In this document: piece after piece, positions 5,840 through 6,512 of the stretch
Position numbering within the stretch: position 1 is the stretch's first letter
Layout of the letters: the number at the start of each line of letters is the position of its first letter
DNA from: Anaerolineales bacterium
Lineage (GTDB): Bacteria; Chloroflexota; Anaerolineae; 4572-78; NAK82
Length of the DNA stretch: 6,512 bases
Reading direction: 5' to 3'
NCBI GenBank assembly: GCA_024643945.1
Contig: JAHELX010000352.1
Location: forward strand, 1-6,512
Made by a program: the position numbers and the translations under genes
Notes under the pieces: generated by a model
Database searches by the model: none
What the model was told of the DNA's origin: nothing
The model's input: the letters and a program-made list of their open reading frames with translations, nothing else

Positions 5840-6512
5840 TCACACTCCTTTAAAACCGCCCACCAGCTTCTCCGGTGCCACTTGCCGTTGGATCATGAAC
5901 AACACAATGATCGAGGGTATGACCAGGATGATGCTCATAGCGCTCGTCACCTCCCAATACCCCTCCCCTACCGCCAGGTAGGTCCGCACCGGCAACGTAA
6001 CGGTATCCTTCCCATAGGTCATAAGCGTCAGGGTAAACTCGTTATACGAGGTGGTGAAAGTGAAAATCATCGAAGAGAGAATGCCGGGCAGAATAAGGGG
6101 TAAAACCACATGGAAGAAAGTACGCAAGGGGTTAGCCCCACACACTCCTGCAGCCTCAAGCACCCTTTCGTCCAGGCCCTCGAAGGTGGCCGAGAGCACC
6201 AGGATAGCGTAGGGTGCGCAGATAGCCACGTGCGCCAGGGCCACCCCGAAATGAGTGTTAATCAGGTGGATGCGATAGAAAATCTGGGCTACGCCCAGCG
6301 CAAAGGCGATGGGGGGTATCATGCGCGGCAACAGAAGTGTGGACATGAGCAATTCCTTGCCGGGGATGTTCCCCCGGCCCAAGGCCCAACCGGTAGGGAT
6401 GCCGATTACCGTACTGATCGCCACCGCCACAACAGCGATGATCAGGGTGTTTTTGGTGATACCTATGACGTTGGTTACCTCGATGGCCCACCTGTACCAA
6501 TCCAGCGTGAGT
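5840..6512 (-). CDS. ABC transporter permease, PotC-like (partial, 5' end off window)
   Basis: The frame is open to the right edge, giving 223 residues; roughly 40-60 N-terminal residues are missing. It is an integral membrane subunit with the binding-protein-dependent permease fold. The first visible segment, LTLDWYRW, is the periplasmic block usual before the second membrane span of PotC-type proteins. It is followed by hydrophobic spans around residues 22-42, 55-80 and 90-110, and two more near 140-155 and 190-212. The EAA loop, which contacts the ATPase, is EAAGVCGANPLRTFFHVVLP (119-138) with the conserved EAA, G and LP. GTG at 6430 is an internal codon and not the start. The protein ends in QVAPEKLVGGFKGV, typical of this subfamily. 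The TGA stop is 10 bp from the ATPase start. The partner permease and substrate-binding protein probably lie upstream, outside the window. Confidence 0.93.
   Translation of the reverse strand, partial: LTLDWYRWAIEVTNVIGITKNTLIIAVVAVAISTVIGIPTGWALGRGNIPGKELLMSTLLLPRMIPPIAFALGVAQIFYRIHLINTHFGVALAHVAICAPYAILVLSATFEGLDERVLEAAGVCGANPLRTFFHVVLPLILPGILSSMIFTFTTSYNEFTLTLMTYGKDTVTLPVRTYLAVGEGYWEVTSAMSIILVIPSIIVLFMIQRQVAPEKLVGGFKGV

Noticed and set aside
6258..6500. An 80-codon minus-strand open frame at the right edge
   Set aside because: It is a shadow frame of the permease, whose true frame is open to the window edge and carries the EAA motif.

Overview
All six recognisable genes lie on the minus strand, so transcription runs from the right edge to the left. 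The base composition is moderately GC-rich by eye. Protein style, tight gene packing and a heptanucleotide repeat array would fit a Chloroflexota (Anaerolineae-like) bacterium or metagenome-assembled genome. That placement is an impression from memory and rests on no marker gene.

Right block (3077-6512): a compact operon. In transcription order it holds the C-terminal part of a PotC-like ABC permease (cut by the window edge), a PotA/FbpC-like ABC ATPase with a C-terminal regulatory domain, a PfkB-family kinase of the inositol-3-kinase-like kind, and a HAD-IIB phosphatase with a Cof/phosphoglycolate-phosphatase-like fold. Gaps are 10 bp and 4 bp, and the kinase and phosphatase overlap by 11 bp, so the four are very probably co-transcribed. 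A second permease and the solute-binding protein would be expected just beyond the right edge. Their absence here leaves the imported substrate unknown.

Middle (2391-3076): about 690 bp without an intact gene. It is not featureless. It carries a small orphan frame that reads like a secreted beta-rich domain, a possible frameshifted continuation of it, and a 66-codon open frame with no usable start codon that encodes a CPFC...CKCDFC zinc-ribbon-like peptide. That last frame ends 16 bp before the next gene. This looks like a decayed or frameshifted small gene or genes.

Left block (122-2390): an amidohydrolase of the 5-methylthioadenosine/S-adenosylhomocysteine deaminase-like group, followed 46 bp later by psuG, encoding pseudouridine-5'-phosphate glycosidase with all known catalytic residues. 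psuG has no ATG, GTG or TTG at its conserved N-terminus. It appears to start at a CTG placed 7 nt after a perfect AGGAGGT ribosome-binding site. Its stop codon lies inside an array of CGTRAAR heptamers (32-126) that also forms long inverted repeats.

Together the window suggests nucleoside or modified-nucleoside salvage on the left (deaminase plus pseudouridine-phosphate glycosidase) and small-molecule import, phosphorylation and dephosphorylation on the right. The kinase could supply pseudouridine 5'-phosphate for PsuG, but its sequence resembles inositol kinases more than PsuK, so this link is only a hypothesis. No clearly new defence or mobile system is visible.
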